Origin: Bacteroidota bacterium | GTDB lineage: Bacteria; Bacteroidota; Bacteroidia; Chitinophagales; Chitinophagaceae | Direction: 5' to 3' | NCBI GenBank assembly: GCA_030706735.1 | Contig: JAUZNZ010000021.1 | Span: 28,038-92,037, forward strand | DNA length: 64,000 nucleotides | Shown here: positions 34,989 to 43,572 of the stretch, piece by piece | How positions within the stretch are numbered: position 1 is the stretch's first letter | How the letters are laid out: each line of letters starts with the position of its first letter | Notes under the pieces: model-generated | Database searches by the model: none | Told to the model about the DNA's origin: nothing | What the model saw: the letters and a program-made list of their open reading frames with translations, nothing else | Made by a program: the position numbers and the translations under genes

Positions 34989-37880
34989 ATGACCATGATG
35001 ACTAAACATATTGTAAGATCTTTCCTAAGCCTTGTGATGCTCATTGGCATGAGTGTTTGCTCACGCGCAATGGCTTCGCCGTCTGCAGGCAATACGTATA
35101 CGATCACCATAACAAAAAATTTCGCACTGGCCGATGGGATCCAGCAGGACATCGTCACCGTCGTGGTGTCGAATGCCGGCAATCCCGTCTCAGGCCTGGA
35201 TGTCACCTTTATCATCAACGGCGGAGCGAGCGGCATCAACCCGGTCATTGCAACCGACGTAAATGGCAAGGCCATCTTATCGCTTTCAAGTACGGTTGCC
35301 GGTCCGGCGCTCGTACAGGCCATGGTGGGCGGCGTCATCGTCGGATCGGTTACCGTAACATTTGTAGCCGCGGCCGGCCCTCCCGACCTGACCAATCCGC
35401 AGACGGCCCTGATCGTCGATCTCGGCGTCAATACCGCGGACGGATTAAGCGTGGATAAGCTCCATGCGCACGTCGTGGATGTGAATGGCAACCCGGTGGC
35501 AGGGGTAGCGGTCGTATTTACCGTTACCGGCGGGACAGCGGGGGGCACGGCAGTGATCGTCGGTTCAGGGATCACGAATTCCAGCGGTGACGCGGCCATT
35601 ACCGTCACCGACGTGGTCGCCGGTTCGGCGGCCATTACGGCTACCATCGGCGGGTTGACGATCAACGGCGACCCGGCTACCGTATTCTTCGTAGCAGGCC
35701 CGCCATCCCTGGCGAACCCGGCTACCAAATTGATCGTGGACGTGGGCAGTACCACGGCGGATGGGGTAAGTACCGATCAGGTGCACGCCCACATCGTCGA
35801 CGTAAACGGCAACCCGGTTTCGGGCGTAACAGTGGTATTTACTGTGGCCGGCGGATCGGCAGGGGCCACGGCGGTGATCGTCGGGTCGGGTGTCACCGAT
35901 GTCAATGGCGACGCGCCCGTCACGATCACGAATACGGTAGCAGGAACAGTATTGATATCCGCCACAGTCGGCGGAACGCAAATAAATAACAGCCCGGCCA
36001 CCATCCTCTTCGTGGCAGGAGCTCCTTCCACCTCCAACCCGGCCACGCAATTGATCGTGGACGTTCCGAGCAATACCGCCGATGGCGTGAGCACCGACCA
36101 GGTACATGCGCATGTCGTGGATGTAAACGGCAATCCGGTGTCGGGAACGACGGTCGTCTTCACCGTAAGTGGTGGAACGGCTGGCGGTACGGCCGTTATC
36201 GTCGGTACGGGGATCACGAATGCCGCAGGCGATGCGGTGCTCACGATCACGGATGTGAAGGCCGGCACCGTAGACATTTCCGCGACGATCGGCGGGGTCC
36301 AGATCAATAATAGTCCGGCAACGGTAACCTTCGTGGCCGGCGCCCCGGACCCGACCAATCCGCTTTCTCAATTGATCGTGGATATCGGCACGACGACGGC
36401 CGATGGAGTCAGCTTCGATCAAGTGCACGCCCATATCGTGGACGCAAATGGCAACCCGGTTCCGAATGCCACGGTAGTCTTTACCATCATCGGCGGAACG
36501 GCGGCGGGAACCGCCGTCATGCCCGGCTCGGGAACGACTAACGCCGGCGGTGACGCGACGATCAATATTACGGACGTGACGGCCGGAACGGTTGTGCTGA
36601 CCGCAAGGGTGAACGGAAACCTGATTAATAGCAATCCGGCTACCATCATCTTCACGGCAGGAGCGCCCAGTCCGACCAATCCGGCTTCACAGCTGATCGT
36701 GGATGTGGCCAGCAACACCGCGGACGGAGTCAGCACGGATAAAGTACATGCACACATCGTGGATGCTACGGGCAATCCGGTGGCCAATGTGACCGTGGTC
36801 TTCACCGTTACCGGGGGCACCGCAGGGGCCACGGCGGTGATCGTAGGCACGGGCATAACGAACGCGGCAGGCGATGCCGTCCTTACCATCACGAATGTAA
36901 AGTCCGGAACCGTGCTTATCGGAGCAACGATCGGCGGTACGGCAATCAATAATAGCCCGGCGACTGTGACCTTCGTCGCAGGCGCGCCGGATCTGACACA
37001 GAGCATGATCGTCATCGACCAGGATAATTCACCGACCGACGGCGCGACACCCGATATCCTGCACGCCCATATTGTGGACGCCAACGGAAATCCGGTACCT
37101 AACCAGGTGGTAACCTTCAGTCTGGTCAGCGGAACGGCCAACTTTGTCGGCAGCTTCACGGTCACGACGGACGCAGCAGGGAATGCCGGCGTTTCATTGA
37201 CGAGTACTGTATCGGGAGCGGTAGGGGTAGCAGCCCAGATTGGTGCGGCCGCCTTGAGCAACAGCCCGGTTACCGTTCACTTCCTCAACATGCCGGATGT
37301 GACTAATCCCCAAACGCAATTGATCGTGGTCGTCTTCGAAGCGCTGGCAGATGGCACGTCGACGACCAGCGTGAAGGCCCATATCGTGGATCAGGCAGGG
37401 AATGTCCTTCCCGGTCAGAGCGTGGTCTTCAGTATCGACTCCGGCAACGCACAAATACTGACCGCACAGCCGGTGATAACGGATGCTAATGGAGACGCGT
37501 TCATTACGCTCAGCAGCAGCAAGCCCGGCGACGTCCTCGTGACGGCGACCGTGGGTGGCAAACCGATCGTATTCGGCAGCCCGGCGCGCGTGCGATTCGC
37601 AGCCATCAATATCTATGTGCCAAGAGTGTTTACCCCCAATGGGGACGGCACAAATGACGTACTGAAACCGATCCTGGTGGGCATCGCACAGTTCCATTAT
37701 TTCAGCGTCTATAACCGCTGGGGTAACCTGGTCTTTACGACACAGGATGCCAATATAGGCTGGGACGGTCGGTTCAAAGGCGTATTGCAGCCCGTCGAGA
37801 CGTATCTGTGGATCGCCGAAGGGATCGACAACCAGGGTAAGAAGGTAGTGCAAAAAGGAATGGTCTCATTGGTGAGATAA
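34989..37880 (+). CDS. T9SS type B secreted Ig-repeat (Big_1/invasin-like) adhesin
   Basis: A 963-residue surface protein. The signal peptide covers about residues 1-29; internal Met3 and Met4 are alternative starts. Eight immunoglobulin-like Big_1 domains follow: a divergent first domain (about 30-143), five near-identical 105-107-residue repeats (144-676) and two more diverged ones (about 677-872). Each repeat carries an AHIVDxNGNPVxxxxVVF core and a GDAxxTITDVxAGT segment. Residues 873-963 are the gliding-motility-associated C-terminal domain (VFTPNGDGTND, YNRWGNLVF, GWDGRFKG, YLWIAEGID), the T9SS type B sorting signal. Such proteins are exported by the type IX system and retained at the surface by a PorP/SprF partner, as in SprB-type adhesins; that partner is the next gene, 22 bp on. 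Confidence 0.93.
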   Translation: MTMMTKHIVRSFLSLVMLIGMSVCSRAMASPSAGNTYTITITKNFALADGIQQDIVTVVVSNAGNPVSGLDVTFIINGGASGINPVIATDVNGKAILSLSSTVAGPALVQAMVGGVIVGSVTVTFVAAAGPPDLTNPQTALIVDLGVNTADGLSVDKLHAHVVDVNGNPVAGVAVVFTVTGGTAGGTAVIVGSGITNSSGDAAITVTDVVAGSAAITATIGGLTINGDPATVFFVAGPPSLANPATKLIVDVGSTTADGVSTDQVHAHIVDVNGNPVSGVTVVFTVAGGSAGATAVIVGSGVTDVNGDAPVTITNTVAGTVLISATVGGTQINNSPATILFVAGAPSTSNPATQLIVDVPSNTADGVSTDQVHAHVVDVNGNPVSGTTVVFTVSGGTAGGTAVIVGTGITNAAGDAVLTITDVKAGTVDISATIGGVQINNSPATVTFVAGAPDPTNPLSQLIVDIGTTTADGVSFDQVHAHIVDANGNPVPNATVVFTIIGGTAAGTAVMPGSGTTNAGGDATINITDVTAGTVVLTARVNGNLINSNPATIIFTAGAPSPTNPASQLIVDVASNTADGVSTDKVHAHIVDATGNPVANVTVVFTVTGGTAGATAVIVGTGITNAAGDAVLTITNVKSGTVLIGATIGGTAINNSPATVTFVAGAPDLTQSMIVIDQDNSPTDGATPDILHAHIVDANGNPVPNQVVTFSLVSGTANFVGSFTVTTDAAGNAGVSLTSTVSGAVGVAAQIGAAALSNSPVTVHFLNMPDVTNPQTQLIVVVFEALADGTSTTSVKAHIVDQAGNVLPGQSVVFSIDSGNAQILTAQPVITDANGDAFITLSSSKPGDVLVTATVGGKPIVFGSPARVRFAAINIYVPRVFTPNGDGTNDVLKPILVGIAQFHYFSVYNRWGNLVFTTQDANIGWDGRFKGVLQPVETYLWIAEGIDNQGKKVVQKGMVSLVR
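35418..37016 (+). repeat. Five tandem 315-321-bp Ig-domain repeats
   Basis: Repeat units begin at 35418, 35739, 36060, 36381 and 36702. The first four are exactly 321 bp (107 codons) and the fifth is 315 bp. Each starts at the Asp of LIVD. Protein identity among them is high and nucleotide identity is also substantial, so copy number may change by recombination. Confidence 0.9.
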
Positions 37881-37902
37881 AAAATATTAATACGATATCC
37901 AG

Positions 37903-38874
37903 ATGAGGAACTTATTTATCATAGTGTGGCTCTGTTTACTGTCGGGCGTCGCCTGCGCACAGGAGATCAATTTCTCCCGGGTTCAGGATATGGCAATATG
38001 GTACAATCAATCCCTCAAAACAGATAAGCAGAATAGTTTGAAGTTGAATTACCGCAGCGTACAATACGGCGGCCAGATCGCCTATAACAGCGTGGCGGCC
38101 ATGTTCGACATGCCCCTTCTTTCCAGGGCGGCCAAAGACAAGACCAATAGCGCCTATTTTAGCATGAGCGTCGGCGCGGCATCAGATAAATCAAATGACG
38201 GGATACTCAACAATACCCTCGGTCTCCTGGGTATATCCTATGCCGTCCCCCTGGGCCGGAACGAAACCTATCTCAGCGCAGGGTTCCAGGCTTCTTATTA
38301 TCAGAGTCAGCTCAATCTGAATGGCATCATGAATGCATTCGGCGACCAGTTCGACGCATACGGTCCGATCGAGGGCGCGCCCAGTTCAGACCGGCTGGCG
38401 ACGGGTTGGCGATACAATCATTTCAATATGAATGCCGGCCTCTCCGTCTTCAATAACGGTCGGCACGATAAATGGTATGTCGGGGCCTCGGTCATGCAAT
38501 TGAATAAACCCTACGCCTATCAGGTAAAGAGCGACTCTACCCGCCTGAAGCCCGGAGCAGGCGTGCAGGGCGGCTATCGCTACATCGCCTCTTCCGAGGA
38601 CGAGGTCGCTTTCTATCTGTCCATGAACTGGGAAGGCCCGGCTTATCGCCACTATTTCGACTTCTGCTATCTGAAATCCCTTCCTTCCGTAACCGGAGGG
38701 GCGGCAGTCGGTCTCGGTCTCGGTTACCGGTATGACGACGCGATCATACCCAATCTCGAGCTGCATTACCAGAAATTAATCGTCGGACTATTATATGACA
38801 TCAATGTTTCAAGCATCAGTGCGGCCGGCATTTCGAGGAATGGCCTCGAATTGTCGCTGCGAATGGATTTTTAA
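37903..38874 (+). CDS. PorP/SprF-family type IX secretion system membrane protein
   Basis: A 323-residue outer-membrane barrel. Signal peptide at residues 1-19 (FIIVWLCLLSGVACAQ). The family opening INFSRVQDMAIWYNQSLK, the internal strand pattern (AYFSMSVGAASDKSNDGILNN in part) and the final strand GLELSLRMDF identify PorP/SprF. SprF-like proteins are dedicated partners of type B CTD cargo: they are needed for surface delivery or attachment of the adhesin encoded just upstream. The gene lies 22 bp after the adhesin and 10 bp before the OmpA gene, so the three form an operon. The core T9SS machinery must be elsewhere. Confidence 0.92.
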   Translation: MRNLFIIVWLCLLSGVACAQEINFSRVQDMAIWYNQSLKTDKQNSLKLNYRSVQYGGQIAYNSVAAMFDMPLLSRAAKDKTNSAYFSMSVGAASDKSNDGILNNTLGLLGISYAVPLGRNETYLSAGFQASYYQSQLNLNGIMNAFGDQFDAYGPIEGAPSSDRLATGWRYNHFNMNAGLSVFNNGRHDKWYVGASVMQLNKPYAYQVKSDSTRLKPGAGVQGGYRYIASSEDEVAFYLSMNWEGPAYRHYFDFCYLKSLPSVTGGAAVGLGLGYRYDDAIIPNLELHYQKLIVGLLYDINVSSISAAGISRNGLELSLRMDF

Positions 38875-38884
38875 ACACTAAACC

Positions 38885-40324
38885 ATGAACAAGTCGATTA
38901 TTTGTTTGGCCGCTTGCCTCCTGCTGACAGCAAAGCTGCTCAGGGCGCAGGATACCACTGCCAGGCAGATCCGTGATACGGCCATCCTGGTGCAGGACAC
39001 CACCGGCAGATCGAAGGATAGTGTCAGCAAACCGCAGGATACGGCCAGGGCTCAGGATCCCGCCACCCTTCAGGATCCCGCCACCCCCCGGCAGCCGGCC
39101 ACCCTCCAGCAGCCCGCTGCGGATACGGCCCATCAAACGGATGGCGCTCCCCAGCACAGGGAGTTGGATAACCGCTGGTTTATTGCGCCGCTCCTGAAGC
39201 TGCAGTTCCAGGATTTTGGCATGCTGGAGAAGGATCGCAAAGGCTATCTCAGCGACGCGAATACACTCCCTTTTGCTCAACGCGGCAACGGCTCGTTCGC
39301 AGCTTCCGCCTATAAGAATATTACCGGCCGCCTGTCCATCAGCGCCGACCTCGGACTCAGTTTCGGCCATGTCACAAATGACAGCGTGTTGATCAGCCAG
39401 ACAAAGTCCAAGACCTATAACCTGCTCAACGCGACACTTTTCTATCATCTCCTCAACGCCGGCTACCGCCTGCAACCTTTTATTTCAGCTGGCTTCAACG
39501 ATATTATAAGCGACGCGAATTATATGACCGCCCCGCTTGGGATCGGCGTCAAATTCAATTCGCGCAAGGTCATGGTCATGGGTCAGGTCATGTACGGATA
39601 TGCCATCAGCAAGAATATTGCGAACAGCACCATGTATGCGGTAGGCATCTATCTGCCCATAAAAAGCAAAAAGTACAAACAACAGGAGGAGGAAGACAAA
39701 TCACCGTACAACAAAAAGGATAATGCAAAGAACGATACCTCCGGAAGGAAGATCATCAACAATTTCTATATTACCATCCGGATGGATTCCGTGCTGAATG
39801 CCCGCAACAAGAAGAAGGGCGACGGATCGGATGACGACGACGCGATGAGCGCACTGGCGAAAGCAGCCAAAAAGAAAGTCGGCGCCAGGGGAGACGGCTC
39901 GACCGACGGCAGCGCGAACGGCGACGATAAAATGCCTCCGCTGGAAGAGAGCCGCGTCGACACGGTCGATGGCCGGCCTGTCTACAAGTATTTCGTTTAT
40001 TTCGAGTTTAATGATTTTACGCTGAATTCGAGGGCCTTTTCGGTAGTCGATAAAGCGATCGCGCAGATGAGGAAGAACCCTGACCAAAAGATCCTGATCA
40101 ATGGCTACGCGGACGATATCGGTACCATTCCGCAGAACAATTATATTTCCAGGAGAAGGTCTCAGATGGTCTTCGAATATATGAACAGCCGCGGCGTCGC
40201 CTCCGAACGTATGACGCCCAAATTTTTCGGCAAACAGTTCCAGGTGGCTGACAATGATCCGAACAGCGCCTGGCTGAACCGGCGCGTCGAGATCGTCGTC
40301 CAGGACAATTTCGTTAAAGATTGA
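38885..40324 (+). CDS. OmpA-family protein with N-terminal barrel and peptidoglycan-binding domain
   Basis: A 479-residue protein. The signal peptide spans residues 1-22 (CLAACLLLTAKLLRAQ). Residues 23-90 are a Gln/Asp/Pro/Thr linker with hexapeptide repeats (DPATLQ, DPATPR, QPATLQ). Residues about 95-260 form an outer-membrane barrel (WFIAPLLKLQFQDFGM to MYAVGIYLPI). A charged disordered region follows (about 262-350). The OmpA C-terminal domain occupies about 360-475, with FEFNDFTLN, KILINGYADDIG and the peptidoglycan-binding NNYISRRRSQMVFEYM; the conserved Asp and Arg for diaminopimelate binding are visible (GYADD; NRRVEI). It likely ties the adhesin-SprF complex to peptidoglycan. It is the last gene of the operon and is followed by a strong terminator. 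Confidence 0.92.
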   Translation: MNKSIICLAACLLLTAKLLRAQDTTARQIRDTAILVQDTTGRSKDSVSKPQDTARAQDPATLQDPATPRQPATLQQPAADTAHQTDGAPQHRELDNRWFIAPLLKLQFQDFGMLEKDRKGYLSDANTLPFAQRGNGSFAASAYKNITGRLSISADLGLSFGHVTNDSVLISQTKSKTYNLLNATLFYHLLNAGYRLQPFISAGFNDIISDANYMTAPLGIGVKFNSRKVMVMGQVMYGYAISKNIANSTMYAVGIYLPIKSKKYKQQEEEDKSPYNKKDNAKNDTSGRKIINNFYITIRMDSVLNARNKKKGDGSDDDDAMSALAKAAKKKVGARGDGSTDGSANGDDKMPPLEESRVDTVDGRPVYKYFVYFEFNDFTLNSRAFSVVDKAIAQMRKNPDQKILINGYADDIGTIPQNNYISRRRSQMVFEYMNSRGVASERMTPKFFGKQFQVADNDPNSAWLNRRVEIVVQDNFVKD

Positions 40325-40349
40325 TCGGGCCCTCCTCCCCATACGACAG

Positions 40350-40375
40350 GCACGACCCCCGGGTCGTGCTTTTTT
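40350..40375 (+). terminator. Strong intrinsic terminator of the adhesin operon
   Basis: GCACGACCC pairs with GGGTCGTGC (40350-40369, allowing for the tight loop), followed by six T residues. It lies 26 bp after the OmpA stop codon. Confidence 0.92.
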
Positions 40376-40432
40376 GTGCCATTGCCATTTTCCTGAAATT
40401 GCAATACATTCGATCCTCAAAAATCCAGTCTG

Positions 40433-40774
40433 GTGGGCAATTCAAAACCTTTTTTTCATTTTCTCCTGCTGATCTTTTTTTGTACCTCTTCCTGCACAAG
40501 GATCGGCCCGCCCGGAATGAGGACCCTGGCTACCTATAACCGGCCCAATGGGAAGAAACTATTCATTGGGTATGTCGATCATGGATCGGCAAGCGACCGC
40601 TCGATCCAGGTCGTGTTGGCCTCTGAGGACCGGAAGGATTCAGTCCTGGCCAAATTTCAAAGCAATTACCTTCAATTCTCGCACCTGAAGCCCAACTCGA
40701 CCCTGATCATTGCATTGAGGAAGGACACGACCTCCGTGAACCTCGATACCTACATCGTGAAAATACCGGATTGA
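40433..40774 (+). CDS. Small putative lipoprotein of unknown function
   Basis: A 113-residue protein beginning with a GTG codon at 40433. The N-terminus, FFHFLLLIFFCTSSC, is a compact lipoprotein signal with the lipid-accepting Cys at residue 21. The mature part (about 92 residues) has alternating short strands (RTLATYNRPNGKKLFIGYV, SIQVVLASEDRKD, NSTLIIALRKDTT), suggesting a small beta-sandwich. I recognise no family. It begins 57 bp after the terminator, and its stop overlaps the extended GH3 frame but lies 111 bp before the preferred GH3 start. It is probably a genuine gene because the signal peptide is well formed; the start codon choice is less certain. Confidence 0.55.
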   Translation: MGNSKPFFHFLLLIFFCTSSCTRIGPPGMRTLATYNRPNGKKLFIGYVDHGSASDRSIQVVLASEDRKDSVLAKFQSNYLQFSHLKPNSTLIIALRKDTTSVNLDTYIVKIPD

Positions 40775-40884
40775 AAACACTAAAAATTAAATTAGCAACG
40801 CAATCGGTTGCATTTTTTACCGAAAATTGGGTTAGTTTCGATCATCCCCGGAAGTCGATCTTACAAAATCTTAACGCCACCGCC

Positions 40885-43566
40885 ATGAAACAGCTCCTGC
40901 TTGCCGCCATCGTATTCGCCGCCCTCGCCTTTGCAGCCGTCTCGGTACGGGACCGCAGGACCCCGCCGCTGACCTCAACATCCCTGCATGGCTACCCATT
41001 TCCCTACCTCGATCCCAACCTCGCTATCGAAGATCGGGTCGATGACCTCGTGCGTCGCATGACCCTCGAAGAGAAGATTGGTCAGATGATGAATGCCGCA
41101 CCAGCCATCCCCAGACTCCAGGTGCCCGAATATAACTGGTGGAACGAATGCCTCCACGGAGTGGCGCGCGCCGGCCTGGCTACCGTTTACCCCCAGGCCA
41201 TCGGCCTCGGCGCGACCTGGGACGAGGACATGATGTTCAGGGTCGCAACCTCGATTTCGGATGAGGCCCGCGCCAAACATCACGATTTCGTGCGCAAAGG
41301 CAAACGCCTGATCTACCAGGGCCTGACCTTCTGGTCCCCGAATATTAATATCTTTCGCGACCCGCGCTGGGGCCGCGGACAGGAGACCTACGGCGAAGAC
41401 CCCCTCCTCACCGGTCGGATGGCCGTCCAGTTCATCAAAGGACTTCAGGGCGACGACCCGAAATATTTCAAGACGATCGCCACCGTTAAACACTTCGCCG
41501 TGCACAGCGGGCCCGAGCCCGAAAGGCATAGCTTTGACGCGCGGCCCGATGAACGCGATTTCCGGGAGACCTATCTGCCTCAATTCGAAATGGGCGTAAA
41601 GGAAGGGCACGCCTACTCCGTGATGTGCGCCTACAATCGCCTGGACGGCGAAGCCTGCTGCGGCAGCGATCGCCTTCTCACCACCATCCTCCGCAAGGAA
41701 TGGGGATTCAAGGGCTATGTCGTGTCCGACTGCGGCGCGATCGACGATATCTATAAACGGCACAAGATCGTGCAGACGCCGGACGAAGCCGGAGCGCTTG
41801 CCGTTAAGGCAGGCTGCGACCTGGAATGCGCGACCACCTACCAACATCTTAAGGAGGCCGTCCAAAAAGGGATCGTCACCGAAAAAGACATCGATATCGC
41901 CGTCAAACGTCTGTTCACGGCCCGCTTCCGGCTGGGCATGTTCGACCCCCCCGAAATGGTGAAGTATGCCCAAATCCCCTATAGCGTGGTCGATTGCGCC
42001 GCGCATAAGGAACTGGCGCTCGAAGCCGCGCGAAAATCGATCGTTCTGCTCAAGAATGACAATAACCTGCTTCCGCTAAAAAAGGATATCAGGACGCTCG
42101 CGGTCATCGGTCCCAATGCCGATCAATGGCAGATGTTGCTCGGTAATTATAATGGCCTCCCTTCCAAAGCGATCACTCCCCTGGAAGGCATTCGCGACAA
42201 GGTCGGCGCACATACCAGCGTGCTTTACGCCATGGGCTGCGAGCTCGCCGAAGGCTTATCGACTTTCGAAAAGGTGCCGTCGGCCATGTTGTCCCACGGC
42301 GGCGCAAAAGGCCTTCAGGTGGATTATTTCACCGACCATGATCTCAAAGGATCCGTCCTCTTTTCTGCGACCGACTCCACGCTCGATGCCAATTGGAATG
42401 AAGGCTCCCCCCGCAAGGATATGGATGACGACAATTTTGGCGTGCGATGGACAGGGGAGATCACCGCCGATCGCACCGGCAGCTTTCAGTTGGGCGTCAT
42501 CACGACTTGTAAGGTCAATCTCTATCTCGACGATAGCCTGATCGCCAACACCTCCTATCATTTCCGCGACGAATACAATGACCCCAGGCTGCGGAAGTCC
42601 GTGCCGGTGCCTCTGCAGGCCGGCAAAAAATACCGGCTCCGTATAGAGGCCGGCGAAACCTACGGCGATGCGCGCGTTCAACTCGTCTGGGCCAGATCCA
42701 CAGGCAGCGACAAGGAAGAATTAAAGCGCAACGCCCTCGACGTCGCCCAAAAAGCCGACGCCATTGTCCTTTGCATGGGCCTCTCCGCCCGCCTCGAAGG
42801 GGAAGAGATGGACGTGAATATCGACGGTTTCAAAGGCGGCGACCGGACCAAGCTGGACCTGCCCGCAACCCAGCAGGAATTGATCAAAGAGATCCAGGCC
42901 CTGGGCAAGCCCGTCGTGCTTGTCCTGCTCAATGGCAGCGCGCTGTCGGTGAACTGGGAGGCCGGGCATATCCCCGCGATCCTGGAGGCATGGTACCCGG
43001 GCCAGGCCGCAGGACCTGCGATTGCCGACGTGCTCTTCGGAGACTATAATCCGGGCGGCCGCCTGCCATTGACGTTCTATCACAGCGTAAATGATCTGCC
43101 CGCTTTTTCGGACTACAATATGGCCGGACATACCTACCGCTATTTCCAGGGCAAACCGCTCTATCCGTTCGGCTATGGGTTGAGCTATACCTCATTCAAC
43201 TACGCCAACCTCAAAGCGCCTTCGGCCGTTCATGCCGGGGACAGCGTAAGACTATCCGTGGAGCTTAGCAATACGGGTAAGCTGGCGGGCGACGAGGTGG
43301 CGCAAGTTTACGTCTCCCGCCTGAATTCCTCGGTTCCGGTTCCCATCCGCTCGCTGGCCGCATTTCGCCGTGTCCACCTGCAGCCGGGTGAACATCGCAG
43401 GATCAGCTTTAGCCTCCCGCCGAATGCTTTTTCGATCGTCGATGAGCACATGCAGCGGGTCGTGCCCCCCGGCATGATCGCCTTTTCGGTTGGAGGAGGA
43501 CAACCGGACACCGGCATGCCTGCGGATGCAACGGTACTCAAAGGGAAATTCACGCTTACCAAATAA
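40885..43566 (+). CDS. Glycoside hydrolase family 3 enzyme with PA14 insert (beta-glucosidase/xylosidase type)
   Basis: An 893-residue secreted GH3. The start at 40885 gives a clean signal peptide (MKQLLLAAIVFAALAFAAVS); the upstream frame to 40771 begins with TTG and has no signal. The (beta/alpha)8 domain covers about residues 50-390, with NWWNECLHGVAR, NIFRDPRWGRGQETYGEDP, KHFAVHSGPE and nucleophile Asp282 in VVSDCG. The alpha/beta sandwich domain follows, interrupted by a PA14 carbohydrate-binding insert (about 470-605). A fibronectin-III-like domain ends the chain (from about 780). The NWWNE and TYGEDP motifs resemble beta-xylosidase/glucosidase members. It heads a run of sugar-processing genes in the same direction and probably releases monosaccharides in the periplasm. 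Confidence 0.94.
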   Translation: MKQLLLAAIVFAALAFAAVSVRDRRTPPLTSTSLHGYPFPYLDPNLAIEDRVDDLVRRMTLEEKIGQMMNAAPAIPRLQVPEYNWWNECLHGVARAGLATVYPQAIGLGATWDEDMMFRVATSISDEARAKHHDFVRKGKRLIYQGLTFWSPNINIFRDPRWGRGQETYGEDPLLTGRMAVQFIKGLQGDDPKYFKTIATVKHFAVHSGPEPERHSFDARPDERDFRETYLPQFEMGVKEGHAYSVMCAYNRLDGEACCGSDRLLTTILRKEWGFKGYVVSDCGAIDDIYKRHKIVQTPDEAGALAVKAGCDLECATTYQHLKEAVQKGIVTEKDIDIAVKRLFTARFRLGMFDPPEMVKYAQIPYSVVDCAAHKELALEAARKSIVLLKNDNNLLPLKKDIRTLAVIGPNADQWQMLLGNYNGLPSKAITPLEGIRDKVGAHTSVLYAMGCELAEGLSTFEKVPSAMLSHGGAKGLQVDYFTDHDLKGSVLFSATDSTLDANWNEGSPRKDMDDDNFGVRWTGEITADRTGSFQLGVITTCKVNLYLDDSLIANTSYHFRDEYNDPRLRKSVPVPLQAGKKYRLRIEAGETYGDARVQLVWARSTGSDKEELKRNALDVAQKADAIVLCMGLSARLEGEEMDVNIDGFKGGDRTKLDLPATQQELIKEIQALGKPVVLVLLNGSALSVNWEAGHIPAILEAWYPGQAAGPAIADVLFGDYNPGGRLPLTFYHSVNDLPAFSDYNMAGHTYRYFQGKPLYPFGYGLSYTSFNYANLKAPSAVHAGDSVRLSVELSNTGKLAGDEVAQVYVSRLNSSVPVPIRSLAAFRRVHLQPGEHRRISFSLPPNAFSIVDEHMQRVVPPGMIAFSVGGGQPDTGMPADATVLKGKFTLTK

Positions 43567-43572
43567 TCGTCC

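Noticed and set aside
35418..37016. Regular direct repeats that might suggest a CRISPR array or satellite
   Set aside because: The unit is 321 bp, in frame, and encodes Ig domains; there are no short repeats with unique spacers.
40975..42006. 343-codon open frame on the minus strand
   Set aside because: Antisense to the catalytic domain of the first GH3 gene, which carries all expected motifs.
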